Origin: Betaproteobacteria bacterium
Lineage (GTDB): Bacteria > Pseudomonadota > Gammaproteobacteria > Burkholderiales > Casimicrobiaceae
NCBI GenBank assembly: GCA_016717855.1
Contig: JADKEV010000072.1
Location: 13,921 to 77,920, forward strand
Direction: 5' to 3'
DNA length: 64,000 bases
Shown here: in pieces, positions 1 to 10,881 of the stretch
Position numbering within the stretch: position 1 is the stretch's first letter
How the letters are laid out: each line of letters starts with the position of its first letter
Notes under the pieces: generated by a model
Database searches by the model: none
What the model was told of the DNA's origin: nothing
What the model saw: the letters and a program-made list of their open reading frames with translations, nothing else
Program-made: the position numbers and the translations under genes

Positions 1-174
1 CGCCGCCCAAGTCTCGCCGTCCCGGGTCTTGAGGCGGAGATACGTATAGCTCTCGACCTCCTTGACTTCGAGGACCGCGCCCTTGATCACCGTGGCCGCG
101 GCAGGCGCTGGGCTCTGGCCCGCCTGGACAATGCAGGTTGCAAGAGTCATGCAGAGCGCCAGTACGAATTTCAT
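1..174 (-). CDS. Exported OB-fold (NrfJ-like) small protein, 3' end outside window
   Basis: The frame starts at ATG 174 and runs off the left edge after 58 codons. The first 18 or so residues (MKFVLALCMTLATCIVQA) form a Sec signal peptide. They are followed by VIKGAVLEVKEVESYTYLRLKT and then DGETWAA. The pattern G-x-V-x-E-V-x-x-V-x-x-Y-T-Y-L-x-L is typical of small periplasmic proteins with a nucleic-acid-type OB fold related to NrfJ, often found beside cytochrome or nitrite-reductase genes. The function of such proteins is not established. An FNR/Anr-like box lies about 70 bases upstream (244-257), suggesting oxygen-responsive expression; that is inference. The C-terminus cannot be seen. Confidence 0.65.
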   Translation of the reverse strand, partial: MKFVLALCMTLATCIVQAGQSPAPAAATVIKGAVLEVKEVESYTYLRLKTRDGETWAA

Positions 175-243
175 GGTCAGGATTCCCGTTGAAGGCACGG
201 ACTTCAGCATAACAGCATCGGTGGTCCGCACCGCCCGCCGCTC

Positions 244-257
244 TTGAGCCAGATCAA
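244..257. promoter_or_regulatory. FNR/Anr-like box TTGAGCCAGATCAA
   Basis: This 14-base near-palindrome matches the FNR/Anr consensus TTGAT-N4-ATCAA at nine of ten defined positions. It lies 70-83 bases upstream of the minus-strand OB-fold gene, and a possible -10 (TATGCT, minus strand, 206-211) lies between box and start. The bases after it (GCCGAATTC-x-CGGAG) recur after a second box at 13949. Confidence 0.5.
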
Positions 258-335
258 GGACACGCCGAATTCGCGGAGAGCGCGAGCCATTCCGCACCGC
301 CCGCCGCTGCCAACGAGAGCCGGGGCGTCCCCGGA

Positions 336-2046
336 TCAATGCCGCGCGGCCGGGCCGCCGCGCCCGACGGCCACGTCGCGCGCGCGCAGGATCCGGTCGC
401 GGCCGCCGTTCTTGGCGGCGTAAAGCGCGCGATCGGCCTCGGCGATCGCCGCGGGAATGTCGGCCGGCGGGGCCGCGGTGGCGACGCCGATCGAAACCGT
501 CACGGCCAGCCCGCTGGCCACGTCGGCCCAGGCACAGGCATCGACGGCCTCCTTGAGCCGCCAGAGCGCGAGTTCGGCACCTTCCAGGTCCGCGCCGCCC
601 AGCACCACCAGGAACTCGTCGCCGCCGTAGCGCACGGCCAGGTCATGCGCGCGGCAATGGGCGCGGATGATGCGCGCCACCTGCCCCAGCACCGCGTCGC
701 CGACGGGATGCGAGTAGGTGTCGTTGATCGCCTTGAAGTTATCGAGATCGATCAGCGCCAGGGTAAGCTGCGTGCCGTCCTTTGCGCTCGTCGCGGCCAG
801 CGCGCCGATGTTCTCGTCGAAACCGCGCCGGTTGAGCAGGCCTGTCAACGGATCCTGCTGCGACGCGACCGCCAGTTCCCGCGTTTGCGTGGCCAGGATC
901 TTGCGGTCCGCGGCGAGGCTCACTACCTCGCGCGTGACTCGCTCGTAATCGAGCATGATCACCGCCCGCACCGCCTGGGTCCGCGTGCGCGCGAGTTCGG
1001 CCTCGCGCACCGCGTCGTACTGTTTGTACAGCGACAACGCCGCCGCGGGATCCCCCCACTGCTCCAGGCACGCCGAGTAGGTCTTGCACGCGTCGGCGAG
1101 CAGGTTCTTTGCCGTGATCCCATCGGCCAGTCGGATCGCTTCCTCGAAGCAACGCCGGGCCAGCGGCCCGGTCGCCCGGCGCGTGCAGCCGCCCCAGTTC
1201 GAGTTGCGCCTCCACCTGGATCGGCAGGTCGGCGAGCTCGCGGCCGAGTGCGAGCGTGCCCTCCAGCGCCGCGGCGGCTTCGCCTTGCCGGCCGAGCCGG
1301 CGCAGCAGCGCGCCGGAGTTGCCCAGGCAATGCGCTTCGTCGTAACGGTTGCCGAGTTCGCGCGCCAGCGCCAGCGCCTGCCCGACCTGCGCGAGGCCGG
1401 CGTCGTACTCGCGAGCCGCGGCCGCCGCGTCCCCGGCCGCCGCGGCAAGGTCGCCGCGCTGCTGCGCGACCAGCGCATCGTTGCCCAGCAGCTTGGTCAG
1501 CAGGTTGCGGTCGCCGTGGGCGCGCGCCAGCGCCATTCCCGCGGCCGCGTGCCGGGCCGCGTCGTCGAGGCGCCCCGCGTTCTCCGCCAGCGCGGCCAGC
1601 GAATTCTGGATGTTGGTCTCGAGCGTAGCCAGCCCCTGCGCGCGCGCCGATTCGAGCGCGCGCAACAGCGACGCGCCGGCTTCGTCGCGGGCGCCCAGCT
1701 TGTCCTGGCACAGCCCGACGCCGGCAAGCGCGGTCGCTTCGCTCGCCGCATCGCCGGTCGCGTGGTAGATCTGGGCCGCCTGCAGCAAGACTTCCAGCGC
1801 GCCGAGAAAATCGGCGAGGTAGAAGCGGCAACGGGCGAGCGTGTGAAAGCAATTCGCGGCGAGCCCGGCATCGGAGACTTGCTGCGCCAGCGCCTGTGCC
1901 TCCTCCGCCAGCCCTATGGCGCGCTGGGCCCGGCCCGTGCGGGAAAGCTCGTAGGCCAGCGCATTCATCGCGCGCACCCGCGCGGCCACGTCCGCCGCCG
2001 CGGCAACTTCCGCCTGCAACTGCCCGATCCGGGAGAGTTCGGTCAT
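336..2046 (-). CDS. TPR-GGDEF diguanylate cyclase, frame broken by one base
   Basis: The product would be a cytoplasmic sensor of about 570 residues that makes cyclic di-GMP from GTP. The N-terminal 300 residues, starting MTELSRIGQLQ, are Ala-rich helical TPR-like repeats. A linker helix leads into the GGDEF domain (DPLTGLLNRRGF through YGGDEF). The active-site GGDEF is intact, and an RAHD I-site lies five residues before it, so product inhibition is expected. The TPR frame and the GGDEF frame differ: the switch lies near 1165-1190, where one extra base separates LGRLHA from RATGPLARRCFEEA. The total span is 3n+1 bases, as expected for a single insertion. I read this as a probable sequence error rather than decay, because both halves are otherwise clean. 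Confidence 0.75.
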
Positions 2047-2105
2047 GATCCGCGCAATGCTAGCACCGCGGCGCGGCGGCGGGCGGCCCGCCGCGGCACC
2101 CTTGC

Positions 2106-4853
2106 TCAGTCCGGTATCGCGTCGAGGTCGCCGGCAACGATCACGTGCAGACGCTCGGAGAAGAAGTGCCTGCGCATCGCGGCGTTCGCCTCGGCTGTGG
2201 TGACTGCGGCGATCCGCGCGGGGAACCGGTCCAGGTGGGCCGGGCCGAAGCCGAACTTTTCCGCGGCGGCGAGCGCGGCGGCGATGCCCGCGTTCGAGCC
2301 CAGGTTCACGTTGTAGTTGCCGGCGAAGAAGCTCTTCTGCGCGGCGATCTCGGCGTCGGTGGCGCCTTCGCGCGCATACTTTTCGAGTTCCTCGCGCGTG
2401 GACTGCAGAGCCCGCGCGAGGTTCTGCGGCGCGACGTTGACGTTGACCAGCCACAGGCCGTCGAGCTCGTCGCTGTGCAGGAAGCGAGAATAGATCTGGT
2501 ACGTCAGGCCCTCGGTGTCGCGTACACGCCGGCCGATGCGCGAGGCCAGCGCCGTCTGCCCGAGCGCCGCGTTGGCGACCAGGGCCGCTTCGTAGTCGGG
2601 ATCGAGGCGCCGCAGCCCGCTGGCCGTGCCCATCACGATGTTCATGTTGGCCTTGCCGCGCAGCGTAACCGCCTCGCGCGCGCCGCGCTCCGCGGGCTGC
2701 GACCTGCCGACGGCCGTGAACGCCGGGCGTTCCCCGCGCGGGATGCCGCCGAAGTGCTGCTCGATGAGCGCGATGGTCTGCGCCGCGTCGATGTCGCCGA
2801 CCACGGCCAGGATCATCGCCGCGCCGTTGTAGCGCGCGCGGTGGAAGGCGCGCAGTTCCGCTTCGGTGATCGCCGCGACGCTGCGCACCTTCCCGGCCCG
2901 TCCATGCGGCCGGTACGGATGGCCCGGTGCGTAGACGAGCTGGGCAAGCCGCTCCTGCGCGCGCGCCGACGTGTCGTCGTCCGCGCGCAGGAAGTCGTTC
3001 TCGAGCTCCTTCCTGGCACGGGCGAGCTCCGCGGCGGCGAAGGCCGGATTCCGCAGCTCGTCGGCCAGCACCTCGATGATGCGCGGCAGGTCACGCGCCA
3101 TGCCGTTGGCCTGGATCGACGTTTCGTTGAGGCTCATCGTGTAGCTGCGCGTGGCCCCCACATCGTCGAGCAGCGCGCCGATCTGCTCCTTGGTGCGCGT
3201 CGCGGTCCCCCGCTCGAGCATCTTCGCGACCAGATCGGGCACCGCCGGCTGCGCCGGCGAGCCGGTCGCCGCGCCCGCCAGGACGAGGCCGCGCACGGCC
3301 ACCGTCGGCACCGCGTGGTTCTCCACGACGTCGACGATAAGGCCGTTGGCGAGCACTTTGCGCAACGTCCGCTCGGCGAATGGCCGGCGCGCGTGCGGCG
3401 CAGCGGTGGCGGCCGGCCGCGGCGCCGGCGCCGCGGATCCCGCCGCGGTTTGCACCGCCGGCGTTGCCGCCGTCACGGTTGCCGCCGGCGCCGGCTGTTT
3501 CGCGTTCGCCGCGGGAACGAACCAGCCCACGGTCGCGTGGTCGGGCACCAGATAAGCCGCCGCGACGCGCTGCAGATCCGGCACCGTCACGGCCTTCACG
3601 TTGTCGACGTAGGTCAGGAACCACTTCCAGTCGGTCGAGGCGACCGCCTCGCCCAGGTTGGAGGCGTAGTTGTACGTGCCGTCCCGGGCGCGCACCACGG
3701 ACACTTCGATCTGCTGCTGCGCGCGCCTGAGCTCCACCTCGGTCACGCCCTTGTCGACCAGCGCGGACACGGCGGCCTTGATCGCCGCCTCGACCTCTTC
3801 GTGCGTCTTGCCGGGCGCGCAGGTGGCGGAGAGCAGCAGCGGATACGGGTCGCGCAGCGCGAAGTTGCTGGCGTTGACGCCGGTCGCCAGACCGCGGTCG
3901 ACAAGGCCTTGGTACAGACGCGAATTCACGCCGTCGGCGAGGACAGCCGTGAGGACCTCCAGCGGGATGAAATCCGGGTGCAGCGCCGCGGGGCGGATGT
4001 AGCCGATCATCACCACGCCCAGCGTCCCCGGGCGCCGGACCAGCACCCGCCGCTCGCCCTCCTGCGGCGGCTCGACCGTGATCACCTTCGGGATCGGCTT
4101 CGGCGCGCGCGGGAAGGCGCCGAACTGCTGCTCGAAAAGAGCCAGCGCGGTCTCGGCATCGAAGTCGCCGACCAGGATCGCCTCGGCATTGTCGGGGTGG
4201 AAGTACGGCTTGTAGTGCTCGCGCAGCTTTTCGGTGGACACGCCCTCGATGTCGGAGCGGTAGCCGATGGTGTTCCAGTGATAGGGATGCGCCTGGATCG
4301 CGGCCGCGACGGTCGCCTTCTGCAGCGCGCGGTACGGATTGTTCTCGCCGATCTCGTACTCGTTGCGCACCACCGACATCTCCGATTGGCGCTCTTCATC
4401 GAGGATCAGGCCGCGGCCCAGCCGGTCGGATTCGATCCGCATCGCCAGCTCCAGCTTGTCCGAAGGCAGAGTCGAATAGCCATTCATCCGGTCGTACCAG
4501 GTCGTCATGTTCGAAGAGCCCGCGTCGGCGCCGCCCTCGTAGAGCACTTCCTGGAACGACTTGTGGCCCCGGGCCTTGCCGAAATTCTCCGTCGATTTGT
4601 TGAAGATCATGTGCTCGAGCAGGTGCGCCGAGCCCGTATTGCCCGGCGACTCGTTGCGCGAACCGACGTGGTAGACCACCATGAACGTGAACACCGGACT
4701 CGCGTGATCCGGCGCGAGCAGGATCGTCATCCCGTTCGACTTGAGCCGGTACTGGTCGATGCCGCGGAATGTCTCGACATGCTCGACGTTCGCCGGCAGC
4801 GCTGCCGCGCCGGTCGCCGCAAGGAACGCGGCGAGGAGAATCAGGGTGCGCAT
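2106..4853 (-). CDS. Exported M16-family (pitrilysin-like) zinc protease, two tandem units
   Basis: The protein has 915 residues. The ATG at 4853 was chosen because it opens directly on a signal peptide (MRTLILLAAFLAATGAAA). The first M16 unit carries the zinc-binding HxxEH motif as AHLLEH near residue 80 and the downstream acidic region, so it is predicted to be catalytic. After a Pro/Ala-rich linker near residues 455-495 comes a second M16 unit (starting near ANGLIVDVVENHAVP) that lacks HxxEH, as in the two-domain periplasmic homologues. Such proteins degrade peptides as a clamshell in the periplasm. The start lies 54 bases after the histidine kinase on the same strand, so co-transcription with the two-component genes is possible. 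Confidence 0.85.
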   Translation of the reverse strand: MRTLILLAAFLAATGAAALPANVEHVETFRGIDQYRLKSNGMTILLAPDHASPVFTFMVVYHVGSRNESPGNTGSAHLLEHMIFNKSTENFGKARGHKSFQEVLYEGGADAGSSNMTTWYDRMNGYSTLPSDKLELAMRIESDRLGRGLILDEERQSEMSVVRNEYEIGENNPYRALQKATVAAAIQAHPYHWNTIGYRSDIEGVSTEKLREHYKPYFHPDNAEAILVGDFDAETALALFEQQFGAFPRAPKPIPKVITVEPPQEGERRVLVRRPGTLGVVMIGYIRPAALHPDFIPLEVLTAVLADGVNSRLYQGLVDRGLATGVNASNFALRDPYPLLLSATCAPGKTHEEVEAAIKAAVSALVDKGVTEVELRRAQQQIEVSVVRARDGTYNYASNLGEAVASTDWKWFLTYVDNVKAVTVPDLQRVAAAYLVPDHATVGWFVPAANAKQPAPAATVTAATPAVQTAAGSAAPAPRPAATAAPHARRPFAERTLRKVLANGLIVDVVENHAVPTVAVRGLVLAGAATGSPAQPAVPDLVAKMLERGTATRTKEQIGALLDDVGATRSYTMSLNETSIQANGMARDLPRIIEVLADELRNPAFAAAELARARKELENDFLRADDDTSARAQERLAQLVYAPGHPYRPHGRAGKVRSVAAITEAELRAFHRARYNGAAMILAVVGDIDAAQTIALIEQHFGGIPRGERPAFTAVGRSQPAERGAREAVTLRGKANMNIVMGTASGLRRLDPDYEAALVANAALGQTALASRIGRRVRDTEGLTYQIYSRFLHSDELDGLWLVNVNVAPQNLARALQSTREELEKYAREGATDAEIAAQKSFFAGNYNVNLGSNAGIAAALAAAEKFGFGPAHLDRFPARIAAVTTAEANAAMRRHFFSERLHVIVAGDLDAIPD

Positions 4854-4907
4854 CGGGGATCCGGGGAAAGCGAAGACAGCCGCCATTCTACTGAAACCGT
4901 CCGGTTC

Positions 4908-6257
4908 TCAGTCGTGCGCCGCGGCCGTTGCCGTGCCCGGCTGCCGCGCTTTCCCGTCGCCCGCGAACCGCACTGTGACCATCAGCCCGCGTCCGTGCGC
5001 GCCATCGCCCAGTTCCACCGCAGCGCCATGGCGCTGCGCGATGCGGCGCACGATGGCCAGCCCCAGCCCGCTGCCCGTGGCATCGGGCGACCCGCGCCGG
5101 TAGAAGCGATCGAAGACGCGCTCGCGGTCTTCGGGTGGAATGCCCGGGCCGTCGTCTGCGACCGTCAGCGTGGGGGCGCCGCCGCCGGCCGCCACCGCGA
5201 CATCGATGGTGCCGCCGGCGGGCGTGTAGCGGAGCGCGTTGTCGACCAGGTTCTCCAGCAGCACGCGCAGGCTCTCCGGATCGCCGTGCACCATGACCGC
5301 AGCGGCGCCCGCGAAGCCTAGGTCGAGGCCCCTGGCCTCGGCGACCGGCGCGAGCTCGGCCACGGCATCGCGCGCGACTGCCGCCAGGTCGGTCTCGACA
5401 AACGGCCGCTCGGCCGCCTCGGGATCGCTCCTCGCCATCGCCAGCAGTTGCTCGACCAGGCGCGTCGCGCGCTCGGTGCCGCCGCGCAGCCGCGCGAACG
5501 CGTCCTCCCGCTCGGCGGCGCTCGCCGCGCGTTCGGCCAGCTGGATCTGCAGGCGCAACGCGGTAAGCGGCGTGCGCAACTCATGCGCGGCATCGGCGAC
5601 GAATGCGCGCTGCACGTCGAGCGAACGGCCGAGGCGTTCGAGCAGGCCGTTGAGCGCGCTGACCAGCGGACGGACCTCGTGCGGCAGGTGCCCGTCGGGC
5701 AGTGGATCGAGCGCATCGGCGGAACGCGCCGCCACCGCGGCCGCCACGTCGTTGACAGGCTTGAGTCCCCGCCCGATGAGCACCCAGATGCCCCCGATCA
5801 GCAGCGGCAGCAGGATGAGCAGCGGCAGCATCGTGCGCAGCGCCATGCCGGCCGCGAGTTCCTCGCGCACGCTCATGGGCTGCGAAATCTGGATCACGTT
5901 GTTGCCGACCAGTGAGGTGTAAACGCGCCAGTGGCCATTGGGCGCATTGACGTCGGAAAAGCCGATCTCCGCGCGCTGCGGCGCGCGCGCGCCGGGGCGC
6001 GACAGGTACAGGCGCCGCCCGTTGCGGTCCCAGATCTGGACCACGACCACGTCGTCGGGCCCGGCGTCCCCCGGCGAGCGCGACGCGGCGCCCAGCCCCT
6101 CGTCGGGAAACGATGCGGCCGTCAGCTGCATCTGATAGTCGAACAGGTCCCGTGCCTCGGCCCGCGCGCGCACGTAGACGCTCCACGCGCCCGCCGCGGT
6201 CGCGACCGTCAGGCCGGCCAGCAGCCAGAGCAGCAGGCGTTGCCGGATGGAGATCAT
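4908..6257 (-). CDS. Two-component sensor histidine kinase, QseC/PmrB type
   Basis: The protein has 449 residues. A first membrane helix (about residues 7-27, LLLWLLAGLTVATAAGAW) and a second (about 155-180, rich in Leu and Ile) bracket a periplasmic sensor of roughly 125 residues. A HAMP segment follows. The HisKA domain has the phospho-accepting His in AAHELRTPL, and the ATPase domain has the N box (NLVDNALRYTP), G1 (DDGPGIP) and G2 (GSGLGLAIV). The ATG overlaps the stop of the response-regulator gene as ATGA, so translation is coupled. The signal sensed cannot be read from the sequence. Family-level assignment only; similar kinases respond to cations, quorum signals or peptides. Confidence 0.9.
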   Translation of the reverse strand: MISIRQRLLLWLLAGLTVATAAGAWSVYVRARAEARDLFDYQMQLTAASFPDEGLGAASRSPGDAGPDDVVVVQIWDRNGRRLYLSRPGARAPQRAEIGFSDVNAPNGHWRVYTSLVGNNVIQISQPMSVREELAAGMALRTMLPLLILLPLLIGGIWVLIGRGLKPVNDVAAAVAARSADALDPLPDGHLPHEVRPLVSALNGLLERLGRSLDVQRAFVADAAHELRTPLTALRLQIQLAERAASAAEREDAFARLRGGTERATRLVEQLLAMARSDPEAAERPFVETDLAAVARDAVAELAPVAEARGLDLGFAGAAAVMVHGDPESLRVLLENLVDNALRYTPAGGTIDVAVAAGGGAPTLTVADDGPGIPPEDRERVFDRFYRRGSPDATGSGLGLAIVRRIAQRHGAAVELGDGAHGRGLMVTVRFAGDGKARQPGTATAAAHD

Positions 6258-6916
6258 GACGGCTTCGGCACCATGTAGCCGACGCCCCGGACGTTCTTGA
6301 TGAAGTCCTGGCCCAGCTTCCGGCGCAGCCCGTGGATGTAGACCTCGACGGTGTTGCTGCCCACCTCCTGGTCCCAGCCGTACATTTTCTCTTCCAGCTG
6401 CTCCCGCGAGAGCACCGCACCCGGCCGGTCGACGAGAGCGGAGAGCAAGGCGAATTCGCGCGCGGACAGCGCGACGGGCTCGCCGTTGAATGTCACCTCG
6501 CGCGTCGCCGGGTTCAGGCGCAGCGCGCCGACCTCGATCACGGGCTGCGCCCGGCCGGAGCGGCGGCGCAGCAAGGCGCGTATGCGCGCGGCGAGTTCGT
6601 CGAGGTCGAAGGGCTTGACCAGGTAGTCGTCCGCGCCGGCGTCCAGGCCCCTGACCCGCTCGGCGACGGCGTCGCGCGCGGTGAGGATCATCACCGGGAT
6701 CGCGTCGCCCTTGTGGCGGAGGGTTTGCAGCACGTCCAGTCCTTCCTTCTTCGGCAAGCCGAGGTCTAGCAGCAGCAGATCGTAGACCTCGTTGGCGAGC
6801 GCCAGTTCGGCCGCGCGGCCGTCGCGCACCCAGTCGACCGCGAAGCCGTCCTGGCGCAGGCCCTGGCGGACGGAGTCGCCGATCATCGAGTCGTCTTCTA
6901 CCAGGAGGAGGCGCAT
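6254..6916 (-). CDS. OmpR-family response regulator, QseB/PmrA type
   Basis: The protein has 220 residues. The receiver domain (1-115) shows the acidic pair VEDD (residues 7-9), the phospho-accepting Asp51 in LLLLDLGLPKKEG, a Thr in ILTARDA and the conserved Lys in YLVKPF. The C-terminal winged-helix DNA-binding domain (about 125-218) ends GVGYMVP, as in OmpR relatives. The gene comes first in the operon with the sensor kinase, overlapping it by four bases. Target genes are unknown, but the M16 protease directly downstream of the kinase is a plausible member of the same unit. A divergent hydratase gene starts 162 bases away. Confidence 0.92.
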   Translation of the reverse strand: MRLLLVEDDSMIGDSVRQGLRQDGFAVDWVRDGRAAELALANEVYDLLLLDLGLPKKEGLDVLQTLRHKGDAIPVMILTARDAVAERVRGLDAGADDYLVKPFDLDELAARIRALLRRRSGRAQPVIEVGALRLNPATREVTFNGEPVALSAREFALLSALVDRPGAVLSREQLEEKMYGWDQEVGSNTVEVYIHGLRRKLGQDFIKNVRGVGYMVPKPS

Positions 6917-7077
6917 GGGTCGTTCGTTTTCTGATCTCGGTCATGATTGCCCGGTTTCCAGAAGTGGGCACCGGCCCGGATTCTGCCATGCAATAATCGG
7001 GGCGTGGCCGGTCCTGCCCCCGGCCGCCGCAATCGCCCACTCTCGTTGCAGCACCTTGTGCCAACCCGGAAACGCCC

Positions 7078-7899
7078 GTGACAGACCCCTCCGCCCTGAC
7101 CGCCATCGCCCGCCGGCTCAAGGCCGCGCAGGACGACGTTCGCCAGCTGGAGCCCATCACGTCGCAGCCGGGCGGCTTCGGCATCGATGCCGCGTACGAG
7201 GTGGCGCACCTGATCCATGCGGCGCGGATGGCCGATGGCGCCGTGCCGGTCGGCCGCAAGATTGGCTTCACGAACGCCGCGGTGCAATCCCAATACGGCG
7301 TGCGCGAGCCGATCTGGGGCTTCGTCTACGACACCACCGTCGCCGCCGTGACCAACCAGGTCCACAAGTGCAGCCTCGGCCGTTTCGCCGAGCCGCGGAT
7401 AGAACCCGAGATCGTCGTCCACTTCCGGTCGGCGCCGCCGGCCGGCGGCGACCTGCCGGCGATCCTGGGATGCATCGACTGGGTCGCGCACGGATTCGAG
7501 ATCGTGCAAACGCATTTCCCCGGCTGGAAGTTCCAGGCCGCGGACACTATCGCCGACTCGGCGTTGCACGGCACGCTGCTGGTCGGCGCGCCGCAGCCGG
7601 CCGAACGGCTGGGAGCCGATCCGGTCGCGGCGCTGGAGCGCTTTTCGCTGGCCCTGTCCTGCAACGGCGCGGTGCGCGACACGGGGACGGGCAGGAACGT
7701 GCTGGGCAGTCCGCTGGCCGCCCTCGCGCACCTGATCGCCGTGCTCGCCCGGCAGCCGCAGTACCGGACACTGCAGGCCGGCGAAATCGTGACCACGGGC
7801 ACGATCACATCCGCGCTGCCGGTGCGCGCCGGCGAGACCTGGTCCACCGAACTGGCGGGCATCGCGCTGCCCGGGCTCAGCGTAGAGTTCGTGGCGTAA
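7078..7899 (+). CDS. 2-keto-4-pentenoate hydratase / fumarylacetoacetase-family enzyme
   Basis: The protein has 273 residues and starts with GTG. The sequence follows the MhpD/HpcG hydratase-decarboxylase branch of the FAH superfamily: GRKIGFTNAAVQ near residue 60, IEPEIVVHF near 108-116 (acidic metal ligands), and the C-terminal GEIVTTGTIT with a Thr-Gly turn that shapes the active site. Relatives hydrate 2-hydroxy-2,4-dienoates in meta-cleavage pathways or cleave beta-diketo acids, using a divalent metal in the cytoplasm. No other meta-cleavage genes are nearby, so the substrate is open. A -10-like TGCAATAAT lies in the intergenic region upstream. Confidence 0.8.
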   Translation: MTDPSALTAIARRLKAAQDDVRQLEPITSQPGGFGIDAAYEVAHLIHAARMADGAVPVGRKIGFTNAAVQSQYGVREPIWGFVYDTTVAAVTNQVHKCSLGRFAEPRIEPEIVVHFRSAPPAGGDLPAILGCIDWVAHGFEIVQTHFPGWKFQAADTIADSALHGTLLVGAPQPAERLGADPVAALERFSLALSCNGAVRDTGTGRNVLGSPLAALAHLIAVLARQPQYRTLQAGEIVTTGTITSALPVRAGETWSTELAGIALPGLSVEFVA

Positions 7900-7925
7900 C
7901 AGGCGCGAGCGGCGAATCGCGGCGT

Positions 7926-8834
7926 TCACGCCTTCACGTCGGGCTCGAAGAACAGCCAGCGCACCTGCGGAAACGCGGCGCGCAGCGCACTTTCGCAGCG
8001 ATTGATGTCGTCGATCAGTGCCGTTGCCGAGACAGTCTCGGTCATCCGTGCCTTCACGGCGACAACGATGTCGTCGCCGTGCTGCAGTGCAATCAGGTTG
8101 AAGATCTCCGCAATCTCGCCGCGCTCGAGGAGAAAGCGGTGTAGTTCCTGCTGGAACGCCGGATCGGCGCTCTGCCCGATGAGCAGCGCCTTGACTTCGA
8201 CACCGACAAAGACGGCAACCACGAGCAGCAGCACGCCGATCGCCAGGCTCCCCAGCGCGTCGTAGAGCGGATCGCCCGTCGCCATCGCCGCCACCACGGC
8301 GAACAGCGCCAGCGCGAGACCCAGCGTTGCGGCGATGTCCTCGCCGAACACGACCAGCAACTCGCTGCGCCGGGTCTCCCGGAACCAGCGCCACAGCGAG
8401 TGCCTGCCGCGCAGGCCGTTGACCTGAACCAGGCATTTCCACAGCGAGATGGACTCGGCGACCAGGCTGAGCACCAGCACGGCGATCGCGATCCACGGGT
8501 CCGCGAGCGGCTGGCTGGAGTCGATCTTGTGCAGGCCCTCGTAGATCGAGAACAAGCCGCCCATGCTGAACAGCATCAGTGCCACGATGAACGACCAGAA
8601 GTAGATCGCGCGGCCATGGCCCAGCGGATGCTCGGCGTCGGGCGGGCGCGCCGAACTCCTCAGGCCCAGCAGCAGCAGCCCCTGATTCCCGCAATCGGCG
8701 ACGGAGTGCACCGCTTCGGCGAGCATCGAGGTCGAACCAGTGACCGATGCCGCGACGCCTTTGGCCACCGCGATCGCCGCGTTGGCGCCAAGGGCGAAGA
8801 GAATTGTCGCGGTCGACTCGTGGTGCTCGGCCAT
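7926..8834 (-). CDS. Cation diffusion facilitator (CDF) metal/H+ antiporter
   Basis: The protein has 302 residues; ATG 8834 (MAEHHES) gives a short cytoplasmic N-terminus before the first of about six membrane helices. The TM2 metal-site motif HSxxD is present as AEAVHSVADCGNQ, followed by the characteristic EHPLGHGR loop. In TM5 the usual HxxxD site reads FGEDIAATLGL, so the His is replaced by Glu-Asp, as in the SLC30A9-like clade. The C-terminal cytoplasmic domain (about 205-302) has the CDF ferredoxin-like pattern. Export of Zn(II), Mn(II) or similar ions is inferred from the family. It follows the efflux operon on the same strand. Confidence 0.85.
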   Translation of the reverse strand: MAEHHESTATILFALGANAAIAVAKGVAASVTGSTSMLAEAVHSVADCGNQGLLLLGLRSSARPPDAEHPLGHGRAIYFWSFIVALMLFSMGGLFSIYEGLHKIDSSQPLADPWIAIAVLVLSLVAESISLWKCLVQVNGLRGRHSLWRWFRETRRSELLVVFGEDIAATLGLALALFAVVAAMATGDPLYDALGSLAIGVLLLVVAVFVGVEVKALLIGQSADPAFQQELHRFLLERGEIAEIFNLIALQHGDDIVVAVKARMTETVSATALIDDINRCESALRAAFPQVRWLFFEPDVKA

Positions 8835-8851
8835 CGCTGATCCTGCAGTCT

Positions 8852-10142
<1,291 letters not shown>

Positions 10143-10143
<1 letters not shown>

Positions 10144-10881
10144 CAGGCGGTCCGCCGGCGGCGGGCGGGGCCGGCGGCCGCCGGATGCGGGTTGGGCGGC
10201 GCGTCGCTCTCGATGCGGCCGTCGACGAAGTGCACCATGCGCCGCGCGTAGGCCGCCATGTCGGGCTCGTGCGTCACCATCAGCACGGTGATGCCGTGGT
10301 CGCGGTTCAGCGCCAGCAGCAGGCCCATGATCTCGTGGCTGCGCTGGGTGTCGAGGTTGCCGGTCGGCTCGTCGGCCAGCAGCACCGCCGGCTCGGTGAC
10401 GATGGCCCGCGCGATCGCCACGCGCTGCTGCTGGCCGCCGGAGAGCTCGGCCGGCGTGTGGTGCTCCCAGCCGCCCAGGCCCACCGACTGCAGCGCCTTG
10501 GCCGCGGCCGCGCGCCGCACCGCGGCGCTCTCGCCGCGGTACAGCAGCGGCAGCTCGACGTTCTCCTGCGCCGAGGTGCGCGCCAGCAGGTTGAAGCCCT
10601 GGAACACGAAGCCCAGGTAGCGCCGCCGCAGCCGCGCGCGCTGGTCGCGCGACAGCGCCTCGACGTGCGCGCCCTTGAACAGGTACTGCCCGGCGGTGGG
10701 CGTGTCCAGGCAGCCCAGGATGTTCATCGCGGTCGACTTGCCCGAGCCGCTGGGGCCCATGATGGCGACGAACTCGCCGGCCGCGACGTCGAGGTCGATG
10801 CCCTTGAGCGCCAGCAGCTCGGACGCGCCGCTGCCGTAGCGCTTGGTGACGCCGCGCAGCCGGATCAGCGGGGGCCGTCAT
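10143..10881 (-). CDS. MacB-type ABC exporter ATPase, one extra base near its start
   Basis: All ABC motifs are present: Walker [11 protein letters not shown]-loop FQGFNLL, signature LSGGQQQR, Walker [11 protein letters not shown]-loop GNLD and switch His (VTHEP). These fit the LolD/MacB family of lipoprotein and macrolide exporters. The conserved N-terminus ([13 protein letters not shown]) is one frame away from the ATG at 10881. Removing one C from the CCCCC run next to the start gives [16 protein letters not shown], and the span is 3n+1 bases, consistent with a homopolymer slip. Otherwise the domain from MGPSGSG (10760) onward is intact. It sits between the adaptor and permease genes in one operon. 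Confidence 0.82.

Noticed and set aside
62..247. Short plus-strand gene at the left edge
   Set aside because: It is antisense to the signal-peptide-bearing OB-fold gene and has no ribosome site or conserved feature.
2145..5321. Very long open frame on the plus strand opposite the M16 protease and kinase
   Set aside because: It is the mirror of GC-rich coding sequence on the other strand, is Arg/Ala/Gly-rich and shows no family pattern. The same holds for long antisense frames at 20185-22098, 24239-27169, 33412-35709, 40290-42164, 54914-57235 and 58406-61072.
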